A stretch of DNA of 64,000 nt from CAIYZT01 sp031385445 (GCA_031385445.1 JANNBM010000051.1:1-64000); one strand, 5' to 3'. Positions 1 through 8,544 are shown, counted from the first letter of the stretch. Translations and numbers: made by a program. The notes: a model not told the origin generated them from the sequence alone.

Positions 1-431
1 GCCACCACCCGGCGCGGATCGCCGCGGCCCTGCAACGCGACCGCCATGCCGAGCGCGGCGGAGATCGAGGTCGACGAATGCCCGACGCCGAACGTGTCGT
101 AGTCGCTTTCCTCGCGTCGCGGGAACGGCGCGACGCCACCCTGCTGCTTCACGGTGTGGATCGTGTCGCGCCGTCCGGTGAGGATCTTGTGCGGATAGCA
201 CTGGTGGCCGACGTCCCAGATCAGCTTGTCCACGGGCGTGTTGAACACCGCGTGAATGGCGACCGACAGTTCCACCACCCCCAAAGACGACCCAAGATGC
301 CCGCCGGTTTCCGACACCACCGAAATCACCTCGCGCCGCAACTCTCCCGCCAGAATGCCAAGTTCAGCATCGCTCAGCTGTTTCAGATCGGCGGGGCCTG
401 CAACGCGGTCAAGAATTGGGGTGTCAGACAT
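1..431 (-). CDS. dxs: 1-deoxy-D-xylulose-5-phosphate synthase, N-terminal part (runs off window)
   Basis: Dxs condenses pyruvate and glyceraldehyde 3-phosphate, using thiamine diphosphate, in the first step of the MEP isoprenoid pathway that feeds carotenoids and the bacteriochlorophyll tail. About 143 N-terminal residues are visible. They include the family motifs ETGGHLGSSLGVVEL, WDVGHQCYPHKILTGRR and GHSSTSISAALGMA, in the right order for a Dxs N-terminus. The ATG at 431 has GGAG six bases upstream. It lies downstream of pufX on the same strand, the usual place for dxs in Rhodobacter-type clusters. Its leader holds a terminator-like hairpin right in front of the ribosome-binding site (see findings). 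The gene is cut by the left window edge, not broken. Confidence 0.93.
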   Translation of the reverse strand, partial: MSDTPILDRVAGPADLKQLSDAELGILAGELRREVISVVSETGGHLGSSLGVVELSVAIHAVFNTPVDKLIWDVGHQCYPHKILTGRRDTIHTVKQQGGVAPFPRREESDYDTFGVGHSSTSISAALGMAVALQGRGDPRRVV

Positions 432-443
432 GCCATGCTCCAC

Positions 444-479
444 AAACTAAAAAGATGCCGTGCGGGTTGACCACACGGC
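444..479 (-). terminator. intrinsic terminator/attenuator in the dxs leader
   Basis: On the minus strand GCCGTGTGG pairs with CCGCACGGC across a short loop and is followed by TTTTTAGTTT. Only about 12 bases separate the T-run from the dxs start codon, and the Shine-Dalgarno sequence lies between them. It can end puf transcription or attenuate dxs. Confidence 0.65.
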
Positions 480-480
480 A

Positions 481-555
481 CCAAGTCCCTGTCGCCAACA
501 GGTAGGGAACCGGGCTTGGAAACTCGCCCCGTAAGCGGGCCGGCGTAATGGCCCG
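481..555 (-). promoter_or_regulatory. two further stem-loops in the pufX-dxs intergenic region
   Basis: The first stem on the minus strand is CGGGCC/GGCCCG (positions 555-536). The second is a longer two-part stem: CCAAG/CTTGG closes at 519 and 481, with CCTGT/ACAGG at its tip near 502-488. With the terminator hairpin they form a compact array between pufX and dxs. They could protect the 3' end of the puf messenger or belong to a regulatory leader. I do not recognise a known riboswitch consensus. Confidence 0.5.
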
Positions 556-599
556 AATAGATATGACCCCCAGTGATAAAACCGCCGCGGGCCGCGTGT

Positions 600-836
600 T
601 CAGGAAACGCGCACTTGACCCGTCACCGACTGCTCAAGATAGCTGTAGGGCGACGGCGCTTCTTTACTTTCCGGCGGCAAAAGGCCCGAGATCACTTTCA
701 GCACCAGGAAAAAGGCAATCAAAACACCCATCACAAGCGCCGCCCATCCAGCCCCGCGCAACATTTGCCGCAAAACCCAACTGCGCAGCAACGCCACCTC
801 ATTGTCGTCTTCGTGGTAATAAGGTTTGTCAGACAT
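600..836 (-). CDS. pufX: PufX, intrinsic membrane protein of the RC-LH1 core complex
   Basis: PufX opens the LH1 ring around the reaction centre so that quinol can leave. The predicted 78 residues match the usual length: a polar N-terminus, one membrane segment at about residues 28-50 with a Gly-rich start (MLRGAGWAALVMG), then a Pro-rich tail with APSPYSY, resembling the R. capsulatus protein. Sequence conservation in this family is low, so the call rests on length, topology, the tail motif and position after pufM. Of two adjacent ATG codons (839 and 836) the second has better spacing to GGGGAAG. pufX marks the Rhodobacter lineage; other purple bacteria have pufC or nothing here. Confidence 0.85.
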   Translation of the reverse strand: MSDKPYYHEDDNEVALLRSWVLRQMLRGAGWAALVMGVLIAFFLVLKVISGLLPPESKEAPSPYSYLEQSVTGQVRVS

Positions 837-847
837 CATTCTTCCCC

Positions 848-1771
848 TTACTGCAGCGGCGCATAGCCGTGGTCCTGCGCCCAGACGTACCAGTTATCAA
901 CAACTGTGCCCGTTAGCAGAATACCAATGCCGCCCGTCAATGTGACCAGAACCGCAAACCACCAAGCCCAACGGTGGATACCCTCCATCGTCGCATTAAA
1001 CCCCATGGTCCAGCGCCAGAACAAAGCCGCCCGTTCCGATGCCGTGCCCCGGTCAACGATCTGCTCCAACTCGCGGTCGCCACCAAACCGGCTTACCGCC
1101 AGAATGGTCGCCCCGTGCATCGCAAACAGCAGGGCCGATCCATATAGGAACGCAATCGAAAGAGCGTGGAACGGGTTGTAGAACAGATTGCCGTAGGTCA
1201 GCGAAAAGTTGTTGGTCCAGTCGAGATGCGTGAAGATACCGTACGGCACCGCCTCAGACCACGACCCCATCAACACAGGCCGGATCAGACCCAGCACCAA
1301 CACCAGCCAAAGCGCGCTGGCAAAGGCCCAGCTCACATGTTTCCCCATCCCCAACGCCGCCGCCCGAAGGTAGGTGCGAACCCACCACGTGCACAGCGAG
1401 ATCAGAAAGAAGAAACCGGCAATCAGGAAATATCCCCCCTGCGCCAGCGGTGGGAACCGCAGCCCCCATTCCGGGGCCGGTGGATCCAGCGAGAACCAGA
1501 ACAGATCGCGCATGAACACCGCCGGATTATACCCCGCCTGATGCCAGAACCAACCGCCCACCATCATGAACCAGATCAGTCCGGTGGCCAACGAAATAGT
1601 CCCGAACGTACCCAGATAAATCGGGCCCAGTTGCGCATTCCCAAACCAGCCCGCAAGGGTAGAAAACCCTGCCCCCTTGGACCGCCCTGAAAGATCAACG
1701 CCCTCGACCATCCCCATCTCCGGCGCTGCACGCACCTGAACTTGGGTAAAGATGTTTTGATACTCAGCCAT
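848..1771 (-). CDS. pufM: photosynthetic reaction centre M subunit
   Basis: PufM is one of the two core subunits that hold the bacteriochlorophylls, bacteriopheophytins and quinones of the type II reaction centre in the inner membrane. The 307-residue length is typical. Five hydrophobic segments are visible. Conserved ligand motifs include PFHALS (special-pair Mg ligand), FAMHGATIL and GIHRWAWW (iron-ligand histidines) and the glutamate in GGDRELEQ that completes the non-haem iron site. The start overlaps the pufL stop by 8 bases, indicating translational coupling. It is transcribed with pufQBALX. Confidence 0.98.
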   Translation of the reverse strand: MAEYQNIFTQVQVRAAPEMGMVEGVDLSGRSKGAGFSTLAGWFGNAQLGPIYLGTFGTISLATGLIWFMMVGGWFWHQAGYNPAVFMRDLFWFSLDPPAPEWGLRFPPLAQGGYFLIAGFFFLISLCTWWVRTYLRAAALGMGKHVSWAFASALWLVLVLGLIRPVLMGSWSEAVPYGIFTHLDWTNNFSLTYGNLFYNPFHALSIAFLYGSALLFAMHGATILAVSRFGGDRELEQIVDRGTASERAALFWRWTMGFNATMEGIHRWAWWFAVLVTLTGGIGILLTGTVVDNWYVWAQDHGYAPLQ

Positions 1772-2612
1772 TTACGCCTCCCGCAATTCCAGCCCACCAT
1801 GGCAATTCCAACCACCAGTTCCACCAGTCCACCCATTGATCGAACCAGATAGTGCCAGAGATGCCGATGCAAACCGCACTCCAGAACACAGCATTCAGCG
1901 CCAGCAAAAGCCCCAAGCGGTGGATGCCCAATGTGCCAACCGAATAGCCAATCAGATCGCGAAAGAACGTATCTTCATGGTCAGGCGTGCGCATTTCGCG
2001 CCCCTTTTCCGGGTTCGCCGCCGAAAGGATCAACGCCCCATGCAGCGCCAGCGCCAGCGCGGTGGTAAAGAAGAACGTCACCGCCACCATATGCGCCGGA
2101 TTGTAGTGGAAGTTGCCGTAAGTGTAGCCGGTGTTGCTGACCCAATCGAGATGGCTGAAGATGCCATAGGGGAACGCATATCCCCAGGCGCCCATCAGGA
2201 TCGGGCGGAACACCACCAGCGTCAGATACGCAAAAATTGCCACGCCAAAGGCGACGGGCACATGCAGGCCGATGCCAAGCTTGCGGCAGATCTCAACCTC
2301 GCGCAGGGCCCAGCTGACGAAAGCGCCGATGGCACAGAAGGTGATGATCTGCCAAAGCCCGCCTTGCATCAAAGGCGCAAAGGACAGGCCGTTTTCAATG
2401 GGCGGTGGATTGATCGAAATCAACCAAGGATTCCAGGTTGGCCCCATCGCTGCCCCGTAAAAGATCAGCATGGTTCCGAGGGCCGCGAAGAAAAAGGTCG
2501 TGACCCCAAAGAAGCCGACGTAGAACGGCCCAACCCAAAAGTCGAACAGGTTTCCGCCGACCAGAGTGCCACCCGGCACGCGATATTTTCGTTCGAAGCT
2601 GAGCAGTGCCAT
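1764..2612 (-). CDS. pufL: photosynthetic reaction centre L subunit
   Basis: PufL pairs with PufM to bind the special-pair bacteriochlorophylls, QA/QB and non-haem iron. The product is 282 residues from the ATG at 2612, the standard length; the N-terminus MALLSFERKYRVPGG is that of Rhodobacter L subunits, and GGGAGGGAAGC precedes the start. Motifs seen are YNPAHM (special-pair ligand), LALHGALIL and GIHRLG (iron ligands). The open frame runs further upstream to 2672, but that stretch lies in the pufA-pufL intercistronic region and is not expected to be translated. Confidence 0.98.
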   Translation of the reverse strand: MALLSFERKYRVPGGTLVGGNLFDFWVGPFYVGFFGVTTFFFAALGTMLIFYGAAMGPTWNPWLISINPPPIENGLSFAPLMQGGLWQIITFCAIGAFVSWALREVEICRKLGIGLHVPVAFGVAIFAYLTLVVFRPILMGAWGYAFPYGIFSHLDWVSNTGYTYGNFHYNPAHMVAVTFFFTTALALALHGALILSAANPEKGREMRTPDHEDTFFRDLIGYSVGTLGIHRLGLLLALNAVFWSAVCIGISGTIWFDQWVDWWNWWLELPWWAGIAGGVNG

Positions 2613-2689
2613 GCTTCCCTCCCTGCGGTTGGACAGATCCGCCGCCTTGCGCCAAAAGCGCCGCGGGATCATCTATTGTTGGATAAAAT

Positions 2690-2723
2690 TTGGTGCGGCC
2701 GACTAGGAGTACGCCCGCACCAA
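2690..2723 (-). promoter_or_regulatory. pufA-pufL intercistronic mRNA hairpin
   Basis: On the minus strand TTGGTGCGG pairs perfectly with CCGCACCAA, followed by ATTTT. A hairpin at this place in Rhodobacter puf messengers protects the pufBA segment from 3' decay and so sets the excess of LH1 over reaction centre. Position and shape match; function is inferred from that precedent. Confidence 0.75.
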
Positions 2724-2733
2724 GGACACCTTC

Positions 2734-2910
2734 TTATTCAGAAGCCGCCACGTAGCCATGTTTCGCTGCTGCAATCTCGAACCAGTTGTAGGCCGGGTTT
2801 GAAAGCAGAACGAGGTGGATCATGGCGGCAAGCAGGAAGAGGAAAACCCCTTGTGCCACGAACACACGACGAGGATCGAAGATCAGCCAGATCTTGTAGA
2901 ACTTGCTCAT
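2734..2910 (-). CDS. pufA: LH1 light-harvesting alpha polypeptide
   Basis: This is the alpha chain of the core antenna ring around the reaction centre. It has 58 residues: a short cytoplasmic N-terminus (MSKFYKIWLIFDPRRV), one membrane helix with the bacteriochlorophyll-ligating histidine at residue 32 (AAMIHLVLLS), then YNWF, the aromatic motif that tunes near-infrared absorption. The start at 2910 is chosen because the family begins with MSKFYK; an in-frame ATG at 2958 would add a foreign extension overlapping the end of pufB. It follows pufB by 13 bases. Confidence 0.96.
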   Translation of the reverse strand: MSKFYKIWLIFDPRRVFVAQGVFLFLLAAMIHLVLLSNPAYNWFEIAAAKHGYVAASE

Positions 2911-2923
2911 GTCTCGTTCCCCC

Positions 2924-3073
2924 TCAGAACCACGGACGCCAGATGAACACGGCAACATGCGCGAGAACTGCGATGGTTGTGAACAACCAAAGCCCGCTCA
3001 TGTAGACCGAGTGCAACTCTTGCGCCTGCTGGTCAGTTAGACCTGTGAAAGACAGGTCGGATTTATCAGCCAT
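2924..3073 (-). CDS. pufB: LH1 light-harvesting beta polypeptide
   Basis: This is the beta chain of the core antenna. The 49-residue product begins MADKSDLSFTGLTDQQAQELH. It has one membrane helix with the ligand histidine at residue 39 (VLAHVAVFIWRPWF) and a second conserved histidine at residue 21. The ATG at 3073 is preceded by a good purine-rich site; an upstream in-frame ATG at 3124 would add residues not found in beta chains. The gene lies between pufQ and pufA in the standard order. Confidence 0.96.
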   Translation of the reverse strand: MADKSDLSFTGLTDQQAQELHSVYMSGLWLFTTIAVLAHVAVFIWRPWF

Positions 3074-3193
3074 AGTACCCTCCGGATATTCGGACTGACG
3101 CCGCATTCCCTGCGGCCGGGCCACGGTGGGCGGAATGCCCCTCCGATGTTTCGCTCTCCCGTTTGACGGAAGAGAGAATCTTGTTGACCGATT

Positions 3194-3415
3194 TCATCTG
3201 CGAAAGATCATCGGTGTTGCCAATTGCGCGTCCAGAAACGCCCGCTTCATCGGACCATTTTCGGGCAAGCGCGCGTGGCGGATCGTCTGGTAGATCCAGC
3301 CGATAAGATGGGGCACGACAATCAGGCACAGGATCAGGGAGAAGTAGACGAAGTACTCCACCTTGTTCACCGGCTTGACGTGATGAAGATCACCCATTGC
3401 AGTGTAATCGCTCAT
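3194..3415 (-). CDS. pufQ: PufQ, bacteriochlorophyll biosynthesis/assembly factor
   Basis: PufQ is a small membrane protein needed for normal bacteriochlorophyll production and thought to help pigment delivery to the puf complexes. The predicted 73 residues have one membrane segment (about 20-42, VEYFVYFSLILCLIVVPHLIGW) and a basic C-terminal tail, matching family length and topology. Its ATG overlaps the bchZ stop as ATGA, coupling bacteriochlorophyll synthesis with the puf genes. A short hairpin (3154-3176) lies in the 120-base gap to pufB and may be a processing site. Confidence 0.93.
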   Translation of the reverse strand: MSDYTAMGDLHHVKPVNKVEYFVYFSLILCLIVVPHLIGWIYQTIRHARLPENGPMKRAFLDAQLATPMIFRR

Positions 3416-4890
3416 GCTTTCTCTCCCTCAGTTGGTGAAAGTGCCACGCCCGCAAGCGTTTCGATTGTCTCGCGGACCACCCGCTCGGCGCCGGATTCCA
3501 GCGCCGCCTTTTCCGCAGCGTCGCGCAAGCTGCGCGCGGCGCTGATCCGTGTCAGAATCGGATGCGTGTTCACAATCCGGTCCAGCGCCGCCTGCGCATC
3601 GGCATCCCACGGAAAATCCCGCCGAAGCGTGGTTGGCGTGGCCGCAGCCGAATCCATCTCGGTGCCCAGCGGCAGAATATGGAACAGGGCATCGAACAAG
3701 CTGTTGCAAACCTCCTGCAACAACCACACGGCCCCGGCATAACCCATTGCAGGCGTGCCCGTTGCCCGGCGGATGGCCGCCCCGGGGAATGATGCGGGAA
3801 TGAAACTCGGAGCCGGCCCAAAGCCGCCCTTCATCTCTGCCAGATACATCTTTTCGTTGATCGACCCCATCACAACCAAAGGACGGTGCTGTTTCAACAA
3901 ACCACGGACCGCCTCGTTGTTGGTCTTTTTGCCCGGCTCGCGCGCAACGGCAAAAACGCAAGGCAAACCCAGATCGGATTCGAGGTAATTGCGGATTCCG
4001 CGGGCATAAGTCTCGCTTGCCACAATCGCGAAAGAGGCCGTCGCAAAGAAATCCTGGGTTACGGAGCGCCACAGGTCCCAGACCGGCTTTAGCGTCGAAT
4101 GCTTTTCGCGCTCGATGAAGGGCTCGGGGTCCAGGTCCAGCATTTCGCCCAGCTTGCGCAAGAACTTCGTCGTGCTTTCCACGCCAATCGGGGCCTGAAG
4201 ATAGGGTTTGCCCAACACCTCAGCCAGCCCGCGCCCGAATTCGCGGTACATGACGACATTGGCGTCGGCGTTGACCAGATTGCGCATTTCGGCCACATGC
4301 GCGCCAAGCGGCATCACCATGTTTACCTCGGCGCCAATGCCTTCGACCAGGCGGCGCAGCTCATGCAGGTCCGACGCCATGTTGAAGACACCATACATCG
4401 GCCCCAGCAGGTTGACCCGCGGCCGCGCGCCCTCGATACGTTTGGCTTGCGGAGGCATACGCCCTTTGGTCATGCCAAACTCGGTGAAAATCCATGTCAT
4501 CGCCCGGTCAGCGGTTTGCCATTGATCCTCGTCGATGGTGCGCGGCAAAAAGCGTTGAATGTTGGTGCCCATCGGGGTGACCCCGCCGCCGATCATCTCG
4601 GCAATGGAGCCCGTGACAACCACAGCCGGAAGGGCCGGATCGAGCGTTTTCCAAGCGCGCATCATGGCACCCTCGGTGCCGTCGCGCCCCAGCTCTTCCT
4701 CGCCAAGGCCGGTGACGACAATGGGCAATTCGTGCGGCGGCAAGGCGTCGGTGTAATGCAGCACCGAGGTAACGGGCAGGTTTTCACACCCAACCGGCCC
4801 GTCAATCACCACCTGCAATCCCTTGACGGCGCAAAAGGCATAGACTGCCCCCCAATAGCCGCCCGCGCGATCGTGATCCTGCACTAGCAT
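3412..4890 (-). CDS. bchZ: chlorophyllide a reductase subunit Z
   Basis: BchZ is the beta-like subunit of the nitrogenase-like chlorophyllide a reductase, which with BchY forms the catalytic component that reduces ring B on the way to bacteriochlorophyll a. The 492-residue product begins MLVQDHDRAGGYWG and contains the cluster/substrate region DGPVGCENLPVTSVLHYTDALPP. An in-frame ATG at 4920 would add ten residues with no family support. It is part of the bchCXYZ-pufQBALMX superoperon, 67 bases after bchY and overlapping pufQ by four bases. Confidence 0.97.
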   Translation of the reverse strand: MLVQDHDRAGGYWGAVYAFCAVKGLQVVIDGPVGCENLPVTSVLHYTDALPPHELPIVVTGLGEEELGRDGTEGAMMRAWKTLDPALPAVVVTGSIAEMIGGGVTPMGTNIQRFLPRTIDEDQWQTADRAMTWIFTEFGMTKGRMPPQAKRIEGARPRVNLLGPMYGVFNMASDLHELRRLVEGIGAEVNMVMPLGAHVAEMRNLVNADANVVMYREFGRGLAEVLGKPYLQAPIGVESTTKFLRKLGEMLDLDPEPFIEREKHSTLKPVWDLWRSVTQDFFATASFAIVASETYARGIRNYLESDLGLPCVFAVAREPGKKTNNEAVRGLLKQHRPLVVMGSINEKMYLAEMKGGFGPAPSFIPASFPGAAIRRATGTPAMGYAGAVWLLQEVCNSLFDALFHILPLGTEMDSAAATPTTLRRDFPWDADAQAALDRIVNTHPILTRISAARSLRDAAEKAALESGAERVVRETIETLAGVALSPTEGEKA

Positions 4891-4957
4891 GACACGGCCT
4901 CCAGCGGGGCAACGTGCCACAAAGGAGATGCGCGTAAGGAAGGACAGACGCGGCGGA

Positions 4958-6526
4958 TCATATCATTTCCTCCGCCTTCGCGGCCTTTGCCGCCTTGTCG
5001 ATCTTCTTTTGGTGAATGGCTCTGAAATCCGGCCGCAGGTTCGGCGCACCTTCCCAGATGCCTGCGGTATCGCCGGTTCCGACACCTTCGAAGAAGGCCT
5101 TCATCCCCTCCATGCGGGCGCGCCCGGCAATGGCGGCATTGACGACCTGCCCCAAAGATCCCGCACCTGCCGGCCCCATCAAGGGGCGTGCCGAGATAAG
5201 ATTTGTAAAGTACAGCGACGGAATCGCAGCCTCTTTGGCCTTTTGAACCAAGGGTGTTGTGCCAATCGCCAGATCAGGCTTGATCGCGTGCATCGCAGAC
5301 AGATCATCCTCGAGCGAGGCGCGGAATTTGACTTTCACACCCCGCGCCTCAAGCCAGGCAACGTCCGGCGCGCTCCACGGTGTTTTGGGGCAAGCCGTGC
5401 CAACATAGGGCACATGCGCGCCGCTTTCGATCAAAAGCCGCGCGACCAGCAACTCGGAGCCCTCATAGCCCGAAAGCGTGATGGTCCCCTTGATCGGATG
5501 GGCCGCCAAAGCCCCTTTGATCGCAGGCAAAAAGGCGTTTTGCGCGGCAGCGACAAGGTTCGGTGCAACGTTGTAAGCGTCGCCGATCGCGGCCAGCCAA
5601 TCGGCGGTGCCGTCATGTCCGACCGGGGCCGAGCCGACAACCTTGCGCCCGGCGGTTTGGAATTCGCGCACCGACGCGGTGTAAAACGGGTGGATCGCGG
5701 CCACGACATCGCAGTCAAGTGCCGCATAAAGCTCGCGCCATTCGCGGCAGGGCACGACCGGCCCCGTCGTCAGGCCCATCGGGGCCAACATGGCGCTCAG
5801 CATCATCGGATCGGCCGGAAACATCTCGCCCAACAGCGCAACCGCAGGTCTGTCCGAACGACCGGCCACCGGTGCGGCAACGGGGCCCGCCTCGATCTCG
5901 GCCCGCGCATATTTCAGCATCGCCCCCGCCAGCACATCCTTGGCCTCGGCATGGGTGGGGATACCAAAGCCCGGAACATCAATACCAACGATCCGCACAC
6001 CATTGATTTCACTAGGCAAAAGTTTCAACGGCACGCCGCTGGCTGTGGGCACGCACAGGTTGGTTACCACAATTGCATCATAGCGCGCAGGATCGGCCAA
6101 TTCGTGAACGGCGTCCCGAATGTCTTCAAACAGCTTGCCCGTCACAAGGGATTCCGAGTTGAACGGCACATAGCCGACCGACCGGCGCGCGCCATAGAAA
6201 TGCGATACAAAGGTTAGCCCGTAAACGCAGCACGCCGACCCGGACAGCAGCGTTGCAACCCGGCGCATCCGCAAACCGACCCGCAATGACCCAAAGGCAG
6301 GGCACATGCTTTGCGGCTTGTCATGGGGGCCTTGGGGGTAATCGGCGGCGTATTGATCCAGCAATTCAGAGTTGCCCGCCGCACGCGCGGCCGCCTCCAT
6401 CGTGGCCGCACCGGCATGACAGCCCATGCCATCAACGGGCGCCGTCACCGCAGGCTCTGGCAGATCATTTGCCGCAAGCTGGGTAGGCGGCGCGTCGTGG
6501 GCGCTGTCATAGCCGATTTCGTTCAT
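4958..6526 (-). CDS. bchY: chlorophyllide a reductase subunit Y
   Basis: BchY is the alpha-like subunit of chlorophyllide a reductase and shares a [4Fe-4S] cluster with BchZ. The 522-residue product carries conserved cysteines in DGMGCHAG, QSMCPAFG, SGSACCVYG and VVTNLCVPTASG, the expected cluster-binding positions. The C-terminus is Lys/Ala-rich (HQKKIDKAAKAAKAEE). It lies between bchX (63 bases upstream) and bchZ on the same strand. No frameshift or missing motif is seen. Confidence 0.97.
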   Translation of the reverse strand: MNEIGYDSAHDAPPTQLAANDLPEPAVTAPVDGMGCHAGAATMEAAARAAGNSELLDQYAADYPQGPHDKPQSMCPAFGSLRVGLRMRRVATLLSGSACCVYGLTFVSHFYGARRSVGYVPFNSESLVTGKLFEDIRDAVHELADPARYDAIVVTNLCVPTASGVPLKLLPSEINGVRIVGIDVPGFGIPTHAEAKDVLAGAMLKYARAEIEAGPVAAPVAGRSDRPAVALLGEMFPADPMMLSAMLAPMGLTTGPVVPCREWRELYAALDCDVVAAIHPFYTASVREFQTAGRKVVGSAPVGHDGTADWLAAIGDAYNVAPNLVAAAQNAFLPAIKGALAAHPIKGTITLSGYEGSELLVARLLIESGAHVPYVGTACPKTPWSAPDVAWLEARGVKVKFRASLEDDLSAMHAIKPDLAIGTTPLVQKAKEAAIPSLYFTNLISARPLMGPAGAGSLGQVVNAAIAGRARMEGMKAFFEGVGTGDTAGIWEGAPNLRPDFRAIHQKKIDKAAKAAKAEEMI

Positions 6527-6589
6527 TTCTTGCCCTTCCTCGCGGAAAGGCGCGCAAGTTCGGCGCTGAGGAAGGCCAAAGCCTCAAGA

Positions 6590-7591
6590 TCAAGCATTGT
6601 CATAGACCACTTCCAGAGACTTCTTGAGCACGGCGTTTTTGCCGCGCATATCGGCGTCGGTTGCCGGGGTCAGGACAAAATCTTTGCCCGTGGTTTCAGC
6701 CGAAAACAGGTTCAAAAGACCGTCCTGGGTCATGGGCGCAGGGCGCACGGGCGGCGCAATCGCAACCGCATCCGCAAGCGCGCTGAATAAGCCGCCCCAC
6801 TGGCTTTGGTTCGTGCCAACAATCTGATAATTCGCGCTTTTCCGGCGCAGATCGTCGTCTTGGGGAATCGCTGCCAACACCGGAATCTTGACCGATTCCG
6901 CAAAAGCCGCGGCCTCGCCGGTGCCGTCGTCTTTGTTGATCACCAGCCCTGCGATGCCAACGTTCCCGCCCAAACGGCGGAAATATTCGACCGCCGAGCA
7001 GACGTTATTGGCGACATAAAGACTTTGCAGATCGTTCGAGGCCACCAGAATGACCTTTTGCGCCATATCGCGGGCAATCGGCAGGCCAAAGCCGCCACAG
7101 ACCACGTCGCCCAGAAAGTCCAGCAAGACATAGTCAAAATCCCAGTCGTGAAAGCCCAGCTTTTCCAACAGCTCAAAGCCGTGAATGATGCCGCGACCGC
7201 CGCAACCGCGACCCACCTCGGGCCCGCCCAGTTCCATCGCAAAGACGCCGCCGCGCTTAAAGCAGACATCGCCGATCTTGACCTCTTCACCCGCCAGTTT
7301 TTTCCTGGTCGAGGTTTCGATGATCGTCGGGCATGCCTTGCCGCCGAACAGCAGGCTTGTCGTATCAGATTTCGGATCGCAGCCGATCAGCAAGACCCGC
7401 TTGCCCATCTCGGCCATCATGTGGCTCAGGTTGGCGAGGGTGAACGATTTGCCGATGCCGCCCTTGCCATAGATCGCGATGATCTGGGTCTTTTTTGTGG
7501 GCGCGGATGTCGGCACTTCAAGCGTCGGCTCGTTGGCCTCTTCGCGAAGGCGCGCGTCGAAATCTTTGAGGTTTGGGATATCAAGTGTCAT
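6590..7591 (-). CDS. bchX: chlorophyllide a reductase iron protein, subunit X
   Basis: BchX is the nitrogenase NifH-like ATPase that passes electrons from its [4Fe-4S] cluster to BchYZ. The 333-residue product has a P-loop GKGGIGKS at residues 42-49 and the two cluster-ligand cysteines in VGRGCGGRG and GDVVCGGFG. The ATG at 7591 overlaps the bchC stop as ATGA; an ATG five codons upstream lies inside bchC. The N-terminal extension before the P-loop (about 35 residues) is normal for BchX and separates it from BchL. Confidence 0.98.
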   Translation of the reverse strand: MTLDIPNLKDFDARLREEANEPTLEVPTSAPTKKTQIIAIYGKGGIGKSFTLANLSHMMAEMGKRVLLIGCDPKSDTTSLLFGGKACPTIIETSTRKKLAGEEVKIGDVCFKRGGVFAMELGGPEVGRGCGGRGIIHGFELLEKLGFHDWDFDYVLLDFLGDVVCGGFGLPIARDMAQKVILVASNDLQSLYVANNVCSAVEYFRRLGGNVGIAGLVINKDDGTGEAAAFAESVKIPVLAAIPQDDDLRRKSANYQIVGTNQSQWGGLFSALADAVAIAPPVRPAPMTQDGLLNLFSAETTGKDFVLTPATDADMRGKNAVLKKSLEVVYDNA

Positions 7592-8544
7592 GCGTGGCCC
7601 TTCCACTCGAGCATCATTTTCAAACAGTCCGGATCCGTGAAGGCTGTCTCATAAGCCGCGGTCGCGGTGCCGGCGGGTTGGGTGTGCGTGATCAGCCCTG
7701 CCAAAGAAAGATCACCAGATTCAACCAGTTGGCGCGTGACCACCATGTCTTCGGCGGCCCATTCCGCGGCGATGCGAAAGCGGGCCTCTTTCATGAAGGC
7801 GGGCGGAAAGGCAAAGGAAACCGGCGCGGTGTAAAACCCTGCCAGCACAATTTCGCCCCCCTTGCGCAAACGCCCGATCAGGCTGTCGAGCAGGTCAGCA
7901 GCACCAGAGGCGTCATAGATCGCCCCATAGTCGCGGCGTGGGTCATTTTCGGGCAAGACAACGTCGTAGCCAACGGCGCCGGCATGGCGCGCGCGATTGG
8001 TTTCCCAGACGGTTGGCGCAGGCCCACCAGCGGCGATGGTCAGCCGCGCAAGCAGTCGGCCCAGAACGCCGTGGCCGATAATCAGATCCGGCAGCGCATG
8101 ATCAAGGCCCGCAAGGGCGTGGCGCGCCGTTGCCGCAAGGGCCAGCAAAGCCCCCTCGGCCCCCAGACCCCGATCAATGCGCGTCACGCGCGCACCCGGG
8201 GTCACCAGAAATTGCGAGGCGGCACCGAAAAGCCCGCGCACCGGGCCCTGTTCATTGGCCTCAAAGCAGTTTGCGCCGGGAACAAAGACATGCTCGCCAA
8301 CGCGCAGGCCCGACTCTGGCCCCGCCTCGACGACTTCGCCAGCCGCCTCATAGCCCGGAACCAGGGGATATCCCATGCCAGGAAAGGGCGGCATCGTGCC
8401 AGACCAAAACAGCTTTTCCGTGCCCGTCGATATGCCCGAATGCGCGACTTGCACGACCACATCCCCGGCGCCGGGGGCGGTCAGCGACAGCTGCCCCAGG
8501 GCGAGGTTTTTTGGACCCGACAAGATCACTGCGTTGGTTTGCAC
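7588..8544 (-). CDS. bchC: 3-hydroxyethyl bacteriochlorophyllide a dehydrogenase
   Basis: BchC oxidises the C3 hydroxyethyl group to acetyl, giving bacteriochlorophyllide a. The 318-residue protein belongs to the zinc alcohol dehydrogenase-like (MDR) superfamily: a GroES-like N-terminal half (GTEKLFWSGTMPP, VPGYEAAGEVVEAG) and a Rossmann half (IIGHGVLGRLLA). It is the first gene of the leftward superoperon. Two PpsR-type boxes lie 66-109 bases upstream of its start, in the gap to crtF. Confidence 0.97.
   Translation of the reverse strand: MQTNAVILSGPKNLALGQLSLTAPGAGDVVVQVAHSGISTGTEKLFWSGTMPPFPGMGYPLVPGYEAAGEVVEAGPESGLRVGEHVFVPGANCFEANEQGPVRGLFGAASQFLVTPGARVTRIDRGLGAEGALLALAATARHALAGLDHALPDLIIGHGVLGRLLARLTIAAGGPAPTVWETNRARHAGAVGYDVVLPENDPRRDYGAIYDASGAADLLDSLIGRLRKGGEIVLAGFYTAPVSFAFPPAFMKEARFRIAAEWAAEDMVVTRQLVESGDLSLAGLITHTQPAGTATAAYETAFTDPDCLKMMLEWKGHA

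Noticed and set aside
444..600. Known riboswitch (TPP or SAM type) upstream of dxs
   Set aside because: The conserved thi-box and SAM-aptamer sequences are not present; only stem-loops and a terminator are seen, so no class is assigned.
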